From Roseateles_E sp005503085 (GTDB lineage Bacteria > Pseudomonadota > Gammaproteobacteria > Burkholderiales > Burkholderiaceae_C), in contig NZ_JAQOWX010000010.1 in NCBI RefSeq assembly GCF_028462495.1, forward strand, positions 1-64,000: a stretch of 64,000 nt of DNA, written 5' to 3'. This document shows, piece after piece, positions 52,856 through 61,805 of this stretch (its first letter is position 1; the number at the start of each line of letters is the position of its first letter). The notes under the pieces were generated by a model, which was not told where the DNA came from, ran no database searches, and saw only the letters and a list, made by a program, of their open reading frames with translations. Both the position numbers and the translations under genes were made by a program.

Positions 52856-54976
52856 TCAGTTCGCCAGCCCGCCCATCAGCCGCTGCTGCAGGAAGCCATA
52901 GCTGAGCGACCACAGCCGCGCCTGCTGCGCCGGTGTCGCAGCGCCGGCATGGCCGCCCTCGATGTTCTCCCAGTACAGCACCTCATGGCCCTGCTCCTGC
53001 AGCCGGGCCACCATCTTGCGGGCATGGCCGGGATGCACCCGGTCGTCACGCGTCGAGCTGGTGTAGAGCACCGGCGGATAGCGCCTGCCGGGCGCGGCGT
53101 TGTGATACGGCGAGTACTTGCCGATGTAGTCCCATTGCTCGGGGATGTCGGGGTTGCCGTATTCCTCGATCCAGGACGCGCCGGCCAGCATCTCGTGATA
53201 ACGCCGCATATCGGTCAGCGGCACCTGGCTGACGACGGCGCCGAACAGCTCGGGCCGCTGCACCATCGCCACCGAGGTCAGCAGCCCGCCCAGGCTGCCG
53301 CCCATGATGCCCAGCTTCTCCGGCCGCGTGATGCCGCGGCGCTGCAGATCCTCGGCCACCGCGATGAAGTCGCTGAAGCTGCGCTGGCGGTGCTCGCGCT
53401 GCGCCGCCTGGTGCCAGCGCGGGCCGAACTCGCCGCCGCCGCGCAGATTGGCCAGCACATAGACGCCGCCGCGCGCCAGCCAGGCGCGTCCCAGGATGCC
53501 GCTGTAGCCGGGCTTCATCGAGATCTCGAAACCGCCGTAGCCATAGAGCAGCGTGGGTCGCCCCTGCTTGGGCGCGGGGCCGCGCGGCGCGACGATGAAG
53601 TAGGGAATGGGCGTGCCATCGGCGGAGCGCGCCTGCAGCTGGCGCACCTCCAGGCCGCCAGCGCCGAAGAAGGCGGGCAGCTGCTGCAGCGTCTGCCGCG
53701 TCGTGCGGCCGACCTCGGCGGCCTGCAGGCGCGCGGGCTCCAGGAAGCCGCTGCGCGTCAGCAGGTAGCGATTGGAACTCTGGCCGGCCAGCGCGGCGAT
53801 CCAGAGGCTTTCCAGCGGGCCGGTGGGCACGGCGCGGCGCTGCCAATGCCGGCCCGCGGGGCGCCATTCGCTCAGGCTCTGGCGCACGTCCCGCATGCCG
53901 ACGACAAGCAGCGCGTCCCGCAGAACTGTCAGGCTCTGCAACGCCCCGTCGCGGGCCGGGTCGTGCAGCAAGCTGAAGCGCGGGCTGCCGTCCAGCCAGG
54001 CCTGCAGCGGCGTCGCGATCAAGGCCCCGGCCGGATAGCGGCGGCCGCCCTGCTCCCAGTCGGAGCGCAGCTCGATCAGCGCCATGGTGCCGAACAGCCG
54101 GGCCTGGGCATCGTCGGGCTTGGGCAGCTCGACCAGCTGAGCGTCCCGCAGCAGGTACTGCTTGCCGGCGAAGAAGCTGGTGCGGCGCTCCAGCACGAAC
54201 TGCTGCCGACCCTGCAGGCGCTCGCCCCAGGCCCACAGGCCCACCTCGTCCCGGGCGCCTTCCAGCAGCAGCTTGGCCTCGCTCAGCGGGCTGCCGCGCC
54301 GCCACAGCTTCAGCTGGCGCGGGTAGCCGGAAGCGGTCAGGCTGCCGGCGCCGAAGTCGGTGTAGACGCCCAGCGTGTCGGCATCGATCCAGCCCGCGCC
54401 GCCCTTGGCCTCCGGCAGCGCGAAGCCGCCCTCGGCGGCCGGCACGAAGCGGCGCTCGACCGTGTCGTACTCGCGCAGCACATGGGCGTCGCCGCCGCCG
54501 CGGCTGAGGCTGACCAGGCAGCGCCTGGCCTGCGGCGCGAGGCAGTTGGCGCCGGCCCAGACCCAGCGCTCGCCCTCGGCCTTGGCGAGCTGGTCGAGGT
54601 CCAGCACGGTCTCCCATTGCGGCCGGCCCTGCAGATAGGCCTCGGGCGCGCTGCGGCGCCAGAGGCCGCGCGGGTGCTCGGCATCGCGCCAGAAGTTGTA
54701 GACCTGCGGCCCCAGCTGCTCGGCCGGCGCCAGCCTGGCCGGCGAGGCCATCACCTCGGCCAGAGCGGCCTCCAGCCGGGAGAAGCCCGGCGCCTGCAGC
54801 AGCGGCGCCAGGCTCGGCTGCTGGCCGCGCACCCAGCCGAGGGCGCGCTCGCCGTCCACCTCCTCCAGCCAGCGATAGGGATCGGGCAGGTCGGCGGGCG
54901 GTGCGGCGCGGACCAGGGGCGCGGCGGCGAAGGCCGCTAGCAGCGCAAGAAGGAGTCGTGCTTGCTTGATCATCAT
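52856..54976 (-). CDS. Secreted prolyl oligopeptidase family serine peptidase (S9A)
   Basis: 706 residues from ATG 54976, overlapping the TonB receptor stop by one base (TGATG). Signal peptide (ARLLLALLAAFAAAPLVRA). Beta-propeller N-terminal domain beginning DLPDPYRWLEEVDGERALGWV; C-terminal alpha/beta hydrolase with nucleophile Ser561 (GIMGGSLGGLLTS), Asp in STRDDRVHPGHA and His in GGHAGAATPAQQ. Family members cut short peptides after proline. Periplasmic location and coupling to a TonB receptor suggest it processes the imported peptide. Confidence 0.93.
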   Translation of the reverse strand: MMIKQARLLLALLAAFAAAPLVRAAPPADLPDPYRWLEEVDGERALGWVRGQQPSLAPLLQAPGFSRLEAALAEVMASPARLAPAEQLGPQVYNFWRDAEHPRGLWRRSAPEAYLQGRPQWETVLDLDQLAKAEGERWVWAGANCLAPQARRCLVSLSRGGGDAHVLREYDTVERRFVPAAEGGFALPEAKGGAGWIDADTLGVYTDFGAGSLTASGYPRQLKLWRRGSPLSEAKLLLEGARDEVGLWAWGERLQGRQQFVLERRTSFFAGKQYLLRDAQLVELPKPDDAQARLFGTMALIELRSDWEQGGRRYPAGALIATPLQAWLDGSPRFSLLHDPARDGALQSLTVLRDALLVVGMRDVRQSLSEWRPAGRHWQRRAVPTGPLESLWIAALAGQSSNRYLLTRSGFLEPARLQAAEVGRTTRQTLQQLPAFFGAGGLEVRQLQARSADGTPIPYFIVAPRGPAPKQGRPTLLYGYGGFEISMKPGYSGILGRAWLARGGVYVLANLRGGGEFGPRWHQAAQREHRQRSFSDFIAVAEDLQRRGITRPEKLGIMGGSLGGLLTSVAMVQRPELFGAVVSQVPLTDMRRYHEMLAGASWIEEYGNPDIPEQWDYIGKYSPYHNAAPGRRYPPVLYTSSTRDDRVHPGHARKMVARLQEQGHEVLYWENIEGGHAGAATPAQQARLWSLSYGFLQQRLMGGLAN

Positions 54977-57771
54977 CAGAACTTCACCTCGGCGCTGAGC
55001 TTCAGCACGCGCTCGTTCAGGCCGGGCAGCGTGCTGCTGGCGCGGCGGTAGACGGCCGGCTGCTCGTTGAAGGCATTGGACAGATTGACCGACAGCGTCC
55101 AGCGCTTGATGCCGCTGTACTGCAACCACAGGTCGGTGCTGGTCCAGGACGCGATACGGCAATGGCTGTCCGGCTCCTTGCGCTCGGCGCAGCCCGAGGC
55201 CTGGTACCAGTCATCATCGTTCTCGTCCCAGGCCAGCTTGGTGGAGCCGCTGAAGTAGGTGCGGGTCCCCAGCTTCCAGTCGCCGCGGGCCCAGTTGGCC
55301 TTCAGCACCAGGCGCTCGCGCGGCACGCCGTTGTAGCCGACGCGGTTGACGCGGTAGGCGTTCGCATTCAGGTCCCAGTACAGCAGCTTGGACTGGATAT
55401 TGGCCTCCAGGCCGGCATCCAACTTGCCCCAGTCGCCCAGGTTCCACTTGCTGCGCAGATCGATGTCGAAGCCGCTGACCTTGGTCTTGTAGAGGTTGCG
55501 GTACTGCAGGCGCATCGTGCGTATCGGGCCGGCGGCGAAGCCGATGTCCTTGCCCGTCAGTTCCTTGGCGCGCTGCGACCAGAGCTGGTCCTGCGCCGAG
55601 ACGGGATCGCGCGGCACCAGGCCCGGGCTCTGGTCCTCGGTCTCCAGGATCTGCGCGATGTCGGGCACGCCGATCTCGTTGCGGCGCTTGATCGAGTAGT
55701 AGTCGATCGAGGCACTGACGTTGGACGCCAGTTGCAGCACCATGCCCAGCGTGGCGTTGCTGGAGCGTTCGGGCTTGAGATCGAGATTGGGCGTGACGGC
55801 CGAAGGGAAGCCGGCCGCGCAGCCCGCGTTGAAGGCCAGCGTGGCCTCGATCTGATCGGCCGCGTTGCCGGTCTTCAGCGCGTCGCGCAGCGCGCGGGCG
55901 GTGGTGCAACGCTTGGGATCGACGATGCTGCTGTTGAACCAGGAGGCGCCGCCATTGCCGGTCTCGGGCAGGCTGGGCGCGCGGAAGCCCTGAGTCACCG
56001 TGCCGCGCAGCATCAGCGCCTGGAACGGACGGAACACCAGCGAGGCCTTGGGCGTGACGGCGCCGAAGCCATCGAACACCTTGTCGCCGCGCAGCGCCAG
56101 CGTGGCCTCCAGCTGCTTGGTGATGGGCAAGGCCAGCTCGGTGAACACCGCGGCCATATCGCGCTTACCCTCGATGGCGACGCCCGAGAAGCCGACGATG
56201 CGCGCCTGCAGGATGTTGTCCATGCTGCGGTGAACGAACTCCTCGTGGCGCAGCTCGGCGCCCACGGCCAGCATCAGCGGGCCGCCGGGCAGCTGGGCGA
56301 TCTCGCGCGAGCCCTTGAAGTCGGCGAACCGCTGGCGGTAGCGGCCGGTCGAGCCCATCTCCGGGAACATCTTGTCCAGCACCGACTGCGGATTGGTCTG
56401 GCCGAACTTGTACTCGCCGCTGAGCACGGCCTCGGTATAGCCGAAGCGGTCCAGGTAGAGGCGCTGGCGCTGCGTGGCGCGCGAGCCCATGGTGCCGATC
56501 GCCGTGTTGATGTCCCAGCCGGCGAACATGCCTTCGATGCCCAGCACAAAGCGGTGATCGGTCGACGCGCCGACGTTCTTGAACATCTCCGGGTTGTCGA
56601 CGAAGCGGTAGGCCAGGGTGACCGGGAAGCTGTACGGGTTGTTCGGATGACCCACAGGCAGCGCCGGGTAGCTCCAGGACTGCAGCTCGCCCTTCAGCGA
56701 GTCGTACCAGGTCTGGGTGAAACCCGCGGCCTGGCTGCGCGGTGCCGCGGTGTGGTACTTGGCCTTGATGTCGGCGAACTGCAGCTCGGTAAAGGCCGTC
56801 AGATCGCTGCCCAGCTTGAGGCGGCCGCCCAGCATGCCGGTGACGCGCTCGGTGGCGGGGCGGGCGTCGCTGCCCTTCCAGTAGTCGTAGAGGCAGACGC
56901 CGCCGACCAGGCTCTCCGCCGCGCAGCCCGGGGCCGCCGTCGTGAAGGTCTTGCCGGTGGCCGGGTCGATACCGCTGTAGTTGCCCGGGAAGGAGCCGGA
57001 CGATTTCTGCAGGCGGCCGGGGTTCTCGTCGGTGTACCAACCGGGCAGCAGGGGGCGCACCTCGCTGTCCTTGTAGCTGCCGCGCTGGTAGAGCTCGAGG
57101 TGGCCGTAGACGTTGTAGCCCTCGCTGTCCAGATGGCCATGGCCGACGGTGACGGAGCCGGACTTGTCGCGGGCCAGGAAGCTGCGGCGCAGCGACTGCT
57201 GGGCGCTGGCGTTCAGCGCGACGCCAGTGAAGTCCTTGCTCGTAATGATGTTGATGACGCCGCCGATGGCGTCGGAGCCGTAGATGGCCGAGGCGCCGTC
57301 CTTCAGGATCTCGACGCGCTCGATCAGATTGGCCGGGATCGCGTCGATATTGGTGAAGTTCAGCTGCAGGCCGTCGGCAAAGCCGTAGCTGGAGAGGCGG
57401 CGGCCGTTGAGCAGGGTCAGCGTGCCGCCCAGGCCCAGATTGCGCAGCGAGATGCCCGAGGCGCCGCTGGCCCAGGAGTTGGCGCCGCCCAGGTCGCTGA
57501 GCGCGCCGCGGTCGTTGCCGGTGAGATTGCCCAGCACCTCGCCGACGGTCAGCGCGCCCGAGGCCTTGATCTCGTCGCGCGAGATCAGCTGCAGCGGCTG
57601 CGAGGTCTCGGCCAGCGTGCGTTTGATATTGGAGCCGGTGACGACGACGCGTTCCAGCGTCTTGTCGGCGTCCTTGGCTGCCTCCTGGGCGTGGGTGTTC
57701 AGGTGGGCCAGCAGCAGCGCTGCGGCCATGGCGGTCGGGGTGCGGAAGGGCTTGCTCACGTGTCTCCTCAT
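54976..57771 (-). CDS. TonB-dependent receptor
   Basis: 931 residues from ATG 57771; GTG 57759 is an alternative with AGGAG just upstream and may be the real start. Signal peptide (TAMAAALLLAHLNTHA), TonB-box/plug region (ERVVVTGSNIKRTLAETSQPLQ, IERVEILKDGASAIYGSDAIGGVINIITSK), and a large 22-strand barrel ending ALNERVLKLSAEVKF-like NERVLKLSAEVKF. Two cysteine pairs occur in extracellular loops. The plug type (VVVTGSNIKR) is that of receptors for peptides, carbohydrates and other large substrates rather than classic siderophores. Coupled to the oligopeptidase gene. Confidence 0.95.
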   Translation of the reverse strand: MRRHVSKPFRTPTAMAAALLLAHLNTHAQEAAKDADKTLERVVVTGSNIKRTLAETSQPLQLISRDEIKASGALTVGEVLGNLTGNDRGALSDLGGANSWASGASGISLRNLGLGGTLTLLNGRRLSSYGFADGLQLNFTNIDAIPANLIERVEILKDGASAIYGSDAIGGVINIITSKDFTGVALNASAQQSLRRSFLARDKSGSVTVGHGHLDSEGYNVYGHLELYQRGSYKDSEVRPLLPGWYTDENPGRLQKSSGSFPGNYSGIDPATGKTFTTAAPGCAAESLVGGVCLYDYWKGSDARPATERVTGMLGGRLKLGSDLTAFTELQFADIKAKYHTAAPRSQAAGFTQTWYDSLKGELQSWSYPALPVGHPNNPYSFPVTLAYRFVDNPEMFKNVGASTDHRFVLGIEGMFAGWDINTAIGTMGSRATQRQRLYLDRFGYTEAVLSGEYKFGQTNPQSVLDKMFPEMGSTGRYRQRFADFKGSREIAQLPGGPLMLAVGAELRHEEFVHRSMDNILQARIVGFSGVAIEGKRDMAAVFTELALPITKQLEATLALRGDKVFDGFGAVTPKASLVFRPFQALMLRGTVTQGFRAPSLPETGNGGASWFNSSIVDPKRCTTARALRDALKTGNAADQIEATLAFNAGCAAGFPSAVTPNLDLKPERSSNATLGMVLQLASNVSASIDYYSIKRRNEIGVPDIAQILETEDQSPGLVPRDPVSAQDQLWSQRAKELTGKDIGFAAGPIRTMRLQYRNLYKTKVSGFDIDLRSKWNLGDWGKLDAGLEANIQSKLLYWDLNANAYRVNRVGYNGVPRERLVLKANWARGDWKLGTRTYFSGSTKLAWDENDDDWYQASGCAERKEPDSHCRIASWTSTDLWLQYSGIKRWTLSVNLSNAFNEQPAVYRRASSTLPGLNERVLKLSAEVKF

Positions 57772-57844
57772 GCTTGTAGAAATATGAGGTGCGAGCTTAG
57801 AAATCGGTGGCCGGGCCGTATTGATGCGGGGCGCCGCGAGCCAC

Positions 57845-57857
57845 GCCGATTTCTGCA
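57845..57857 (-). promoter_or_regulatory. Shared motif, site 3 (upstream of the TonB receptor)
   Basis: GCCGATTTCTGCA, 74-86 bp before the receptor start, same orientation toward the minus-strand gene as sites 1 and 2. A second half, AGAAATCGG at 57799-57807, forms a 9-bp inverted repeat with CCGATTTCT (57846-57854). Confidence 0.5.
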
Positions 57858-57894
57858 CAATTGGCGCGCTGCCACCACAGGCAGACGCCAGCTT

Positions 57895-57913
57895 CAGGGT
57901 TGACCCTGGGTCA
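57895..57913. promoter_or_regulatory. Overlapping palindromes between amidase and TonB receptor genes
   Basis: CAGGGT-TG-ACCCTG (57895-57908) and TGACCC-T-GGGTCA (57901-57913) are both perfect and share bases. Either an operator or part of a weak terminator of the amidase transcript; no T-run follows. Confidence 0.35.
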
Positions 57914-57982
57914 GTACAAGACGCAGCCGATGCAGTGGAAGCACGTCGATATGACCCGGCGCAAGACGCCCGGACCAGCTTG

Positions 57983-59404
57983 CTAGTCCGTCCAGACCGG
58001 CGGATGCCGCTGCTGCCAGGCAAACACCTGCTCCAGCGCGCCGGCCAGGCCCAGCAGGCGCTCGTCCTGGCCGGGCATGGCCATCAGCTGCACGCCGACC
58101 GGCAGGCCCGCTGCGGTCTGATGGACCGGCAGGCTGATGGCCGGCGCGCCGCTCAGATTGGCCCAGGGTGTGAAGGCGCTCCAGCGCAGCATGGCCTCGC
58201 TCGATACGCGGCCGTCGTCCAGGCGCAGCGCGCCGCTGGGCAGGGCCGGCGCGCTGCTGGTGGGCGTCAGCAGCACATCGACGCCGGACTGCCATTTCAG
58301 CCAGGCGGTGGCTGCAGCCGCCAGACGCATCATCGATTGGGCATAGCGCTTGCCGGTGGTTGCCTCGGCGTTCTCGATGTACCAGCGTGTGTAAGGCATC
58401 AGCGCCGCGCGGCGTTCCTCGCTCACCTGGGCCTGCACATGCAGGCTCAGGCTCACGCCGATCACATCGCACAGCGGCTCCATCAAGGCCCAGATGCGCA
58501 GCGCCGGCGGCAGCTGCATGGTCACGATCTCGTGCCCCAGCGCTTCCAGTGCCCGGGCGGCCTCGGCGCAGGCCTGCAGACAATCGGCATGGACCGTCGT
58601 CTCGTCGCTGCCGGGATCGGTCAGCAAACCGATGCGCAGACGGCCTTGGGGCGGCGTGCGTGCGGCCTTGCGGTGCGCATCGGGTGCCCAGGGCGACTGG
58701 CGCCACAGCTCGCCAGGGCCGATGGGGCCGACGGCATCAAGGAACAGGGCTGCATCGCCAACCGTGCGGGCCACCGGCCCTTCGCTGCCGAGCTGGTACC
58801 AGGCCGGCAGCACCGAGGGGATGCGGCCGCGGCTGGGCTTGATGCCGACCAGGCCGCAGTTCGAGGCCGGCGTGCGCGTCGAGCCCAGGCCATCGCTGGC
58901 ATGGGCCATGGGCGCCAGACCGGCCGCCACCGCAGCGGCCGCGCCCCCGCTCGATCCGCTGGCCGACAGTCCTTCGCCATAGGGGCTCAGTGCCGGTGAG
59001 GCCAGCTGCGTCTCGGTGTAGCAGCAGGGGCCGAACTCGGGTGCATGGGTCTTGCCGATCACGATGATGCCGGCCTGGCGCAGCCGGCCGACGACGCCGC
59101 CGTCCTGCTCGGGCACCCAGCCGGCGATTGCCGCGCTGCCCAGCGAGGTCGGCAGGCCGGCGGACGGATGCAGGTCTTTCAGCGGCAGCGGCAGGCCGTG
59201 CAGCAGGCCCGAGGGAGCTTGCGAATCGGCCCGCCGCGCCGCGTCCATCGCCTGCTCGGCGAAGACATTCACGAAGGCGCCGAGCGCCGCGCCATGGCGC
59301 TCAATGCGCGCCAGGTAGTGCGCGACCAGCTCCGTGGAAGAAATCTCGCGACGCCGCAGCGCCGCGCACTGCGCCTCGGCGCTCAGCTCATGCAGTTCAG
59401 CCAT
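57983..59404 (-). CDS. Amidase (amidase signature family)
   Basis: 473 residues. Ser-cisSer-Lys machinery: Lys76 (PLPLKDLHP), cis-Ser in SASGSSGGAAAAVAAGL (about 151) and nucleophile Ser175 in ASDGLGSTRTPASNCGLVGIKPS. No signal peptide, so probably cytoplasmic. Substrate cannot be read from sequence; in this context a peptide amide or cyclic amide is possible. AAAGGAG overlaps the upstream gene's TAA, 10 bp before the ATG, showing tight coupling to the M81 fusion gene. Confidence 0.93.
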   Translation of the reverse strand: MAELHELSAEAQCAALRRREISSTELVAHYLARIERHGAALGAFVNVFAEQAMDAARRADSQAPSGLLHGLPLPLKDLHPSAGLPTSLGSAAIAGWVPEQDGGVVGRLRQAGIIVIGKTHAPEFGPCCYTETQLASPALSPYGEGLSASGSSGGAAAAVAAGLAPMAHASDGLGSTRTPASNCGLVGIKPSRGRIPSVLPAWYQLGSEGPVARTVGDAALFLDAVGPIGPGELWRQSPWAPDAHRKAARTPPQGRLRIGLLTDPGSDETTVHADCLQACAEAARALEALGHEIVTMQLPPALRIWALMEPLCDVIGVSLSLHVQAQVSEERRAALMPYTRWYIENAEATTGKRYAQSMMRLAAAATAWLKWQSGVDVLLTPTSSAPALPSGALRLDDGRVSSEAMLRWSAFTPWANLSGAPAISLPVHQTAAGLPVGVQLMAMPGQDERLLGLAGALEQVFAWQQRHPPVWTD

Positions 59405-59414
59405 GGGCGCTCCT

Positions 59415-61790
59415 TTAACGGGCTTCGGCGATCTGCGCCATCAGCGCGTCGACCTCCTCGGCAACCTGGGCAACAAAGGGCGGCAGCACCGCGATGCTCA
59501 TGTGCTCGGACCCGGCCAACTCGCGAACGCGACCGCGCGTCGACAGGTCTGCATGCGCCTGCTGATAGCTCGGCCAGCGCTGGTAGACCGCGTCCAGGCC
59601 TTCGACGCCGGTCGGCGCCGGCGGCTTCGGCGCCCACAGCACCATCAGCGGACGCTCGCCCAGATCGGGCGCGGCCGCCGCCTGGCGCCCGACCTGCTGC
59701 AAGCCCAGCACCTCGTAGAGCATCGCGTCCACCGCCTCGGGCGTGACGGTGGACTTCACCTGCTCGGCGACCTCGGGCATATCGGCACACACCGCATCGA
59801 TCATCGCGAACTCCGGCGGCGGCGGGCCGCCGGCGCGCAGCTTGACGCGTTTCGCGCGCTCGGCGGCCATCTGCGCGGTGGGCGCCTCGTTGTAGAGCGC
59901 GAACTGGTCCGGGTGGCTGGCGTCCAGCATCATCAGGCCAGCCACCTGCTCGGGGTAGAGGCCCGTGTAGACGCGCATCAAGAGGCCGCCCAGCGAGTGG
60001 CCGATGAAGAGCAGCGGGCCGCGCACGCCGGCCGCGTCCAGCAGCGCATGCAGGCGGCGCGCATTGCGCTCGGCGTCCAGCGGCTGCGCATCGGGCTGGC
60101 TCCAGCCCAGGCCCGGTCGGTCATAGCTGCAGACCGGGTACTTGCGGGCCAGGGTCCGCTGCAGGCGCGCGTAGACCGGCGAGACGGTGCCGGCGCCCGA
60201 TTCGATCACGATGGTGGGCTGGCGCGGGTCGGTGGGTGCGGGGCCGCTCAGATGCAGATGCAGGCGCAGGCCGTCGATCTCGTAGAGCCGGCCCGGGGGC
60301 TGCGCCGCCGGCGCGACCCAGTGCGGGTCGGCCACCCGCGGCCAGTAGTCCAGGCTTCGCACGCGGTAAGGCAGGCTGGCGAAGTCGGTATTCACCGTGC
60401 CGGGCGAGCTGACATAGAAGACCGCCTTGGCCAGCGGCGCGAACCGGGCATGGAAGTGCTGGGCCGATTTGACGACGATCAGCTTCTTGTTGCCGAGCAC
60501 TATGCCCAGGCCGGTGAAGAGCTGGGGGTCGAGCACCTGGCTGCGCTTGCTGATCAGCGCGATGTCGATGCCATTAGCCAGGCGCACCCAGACGCTGCGG
60601 CCCAGGGCCATGCGGTCATCGGCACCGTTCAGTCCCGGCTGGTAGAAATCCTCGACCACCGCCATCACTGTCGCGCTCAGGTCAAGCGGTTCACCGGAAG
60701 CCGGACCACCCTTGCCGCCCAGGCGCAGATCCACGTGCGCGCCGACGCCGGCGTCGCTGCAGATCTGCACCGCGCCCAGATCCCAGAAGCCGCCGATCGC
60801 GACATCGGCTATGCCCTGCGCCAGCACCTCGCGCAGGATGAAGCTGCTATCGCTCATCGCGCCACCGCCGGCGTTGTCGGCCACATCGGCCAGCACCACG
60901 GGACCGCCCTGCACCGCTTGCGCCTGTGCCAGCGCGTCGCTGATGCTCAGGTTCGGCGTGCGGGTCTGCTCGCGCAGCGACCAGAACTCGCGGCCCAGCT
61001 CCTCAGCCAATGCGGCCGCCAGCGCCGGATCCTTGTCGGTCGTGACCCAGAGCTTGGCGCCGCCCTCGACCACATCGGCCCAGGGGAAGCCATGGCCCAG
61101 CGAGACCGACAGCACGCCGGGCTGCTGCTCGACGGCCTGCATGCGCCGCACAAAGCCGGCCATCGGTTCGCGCGTCGTGTGCCACAGGCCCACCATCTTG
61201 CAGTCGAAAACGGCGGTGGTGGGCTTGGCACGGCCCTGCGCCGTCTTGATCACGATGTCGAGCACCTCGCGCAGGCGCGGCAGCGCATCGGTGTGCGGAT
61301 ACTCCTTGTAGGCCACGATCACGTCGGCCGAGCGCTGCATCAGCGCGGTGTAGTGGCAGTGCAGGTCCAGCTCCACGCCGATGGGCACGGTAGGCCCGAC
61401 GATGGCGCGGGCCCGCTCGATCAGATCGCCCTCGCAATCGTCATAGCCGTCGGCCACCATCGCGCCGTGCAGCACCAGGATCACGCCGTCCAGCGGTCCC
61501 GCTGCATGGGCCGCCTGCAGATCGGCCAGGATCTCGTCGCGCAGGCCTTCATAGACCTCGCGCACCGTGCGGCCCAACGGCATCGCAAAGGCGGTCGTGC
61601 TCTCGACCAGCTCGTGGCCCTGCTCGGCCAGCCAGCGGCGCAGGGTCAGCGGGTAGAGGCCGAAGCCCTGCGGGTCGCGCGTGCTGGCATCCCCACGATA
61701 GATGCCGTATTCCCGGAAGCAGCCCCAGCCGGTCGGCGCGGCGGCGAAGGTGTTGGTCTCGGTGGCGAGAAAGGCGGTGAAGAACTTCAT
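59415..61790 (-). CDS. M81 (MlrC-like) metallopeptidase fused to an alpha/beta hydrolase
   Basis: 791 residues in one uninterrupted frame. Residues 1 to about 495 are M81: ATETNTF (9-15), LVLHGAMVADGYDDCEGDL (106-123), VELDLHCHYT (139-148) and YKEYPHTDALPR (161-172), the residues expected to bind zinc; the C-terminal M81 domain ends near SLDYWPRVADP. Residues about 503-791 are an alpha/beta hydrolase: IVIESGAGTVSP, CSYDRPGLGWS, nucleophile Ser599 in GHSLGG, and His in AGSEHMSI. M81 enzymes include MlrC, which cuts linearised microcystin. Standalone M81 proteins are about 490-510 residues, so the hydrolase is a true addition. Operon with serine hydrolase and amidase. Confidence 0.9.
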   Translation of the reverse strand: MKFFTAFLATETNTFAAAPTGWGCFREYGIYRGDASTRDPQGFGLYPLTLRRWLAEQGHELVESTTAFAMPLGRTVREVYEGLRDEILADLQAAHAAGPLDGVILVLHGAMVADGYDDCEGDLIERARAIVGPTVPIGVELDLHCHYTALMQRSADVIVAYKEYPHTDALPRLREVLDIVIKTAQGRAKPTTAVFDCKMVGLWHTTREPMAGFVRRMQAVEQQPGVLSVSLGHGFPWADVVEGGAKLWVTTDKDPALAAALAEELGREFWSLREQTRTPNLSISDALAQAQAVQGGPVVLADVADNAGGGAMSDSSFILREVLAQGIADVAIGGFWDLGAVQICSDAGVGAHVDLRLGGKGGPASGEPLDLSATVMAVVEDFYQPGLNGADDRMALGRSVWVRLANGIDIALISKRSQVLDPQLFTGLGIVLGNKKLIVVKSAQHFHARFAPLAKAVFYVSSPGTVNTDFASLPYRVRSLDYWPRVADPHWVAPAAQPPGRLYEIDGLRLHLHLSGPAPTDPRQPTIVIESGAGTVSPVYARLQRTLARKYPVCSYDRPGLGWSQPDAQPLDAERNARRLHALLDAAGVRGPLLFIGHSLGGLLMRVYTGLYPEQVAGLMMLDASHPDQFALYNEAPTAQMAAERAKRVKLRAGGPPPPEFAMIDAVCADMPEVAEQVKSTVTPEAVDAMLYEVLGLQQVGRQAAAAPDLGERPLMVLWAPKPPAPTGVEGLDAVYQRWPSYQQAHADLSTRGRVRELAGSEHMSIAVLPPFVAQVAEEVDALMAQIAEAR

Positions 61791-61805
61791 GATGGCGGGA
61801 TTCCC

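Noticed and set aside
55162..57903. 913-codon plus-strand frame opposite the TonB receptor
   Set aside because: Shadow frame rich in Ala, Gly, Arg and His with no domain; the receptor on the other strand is unambiguous.
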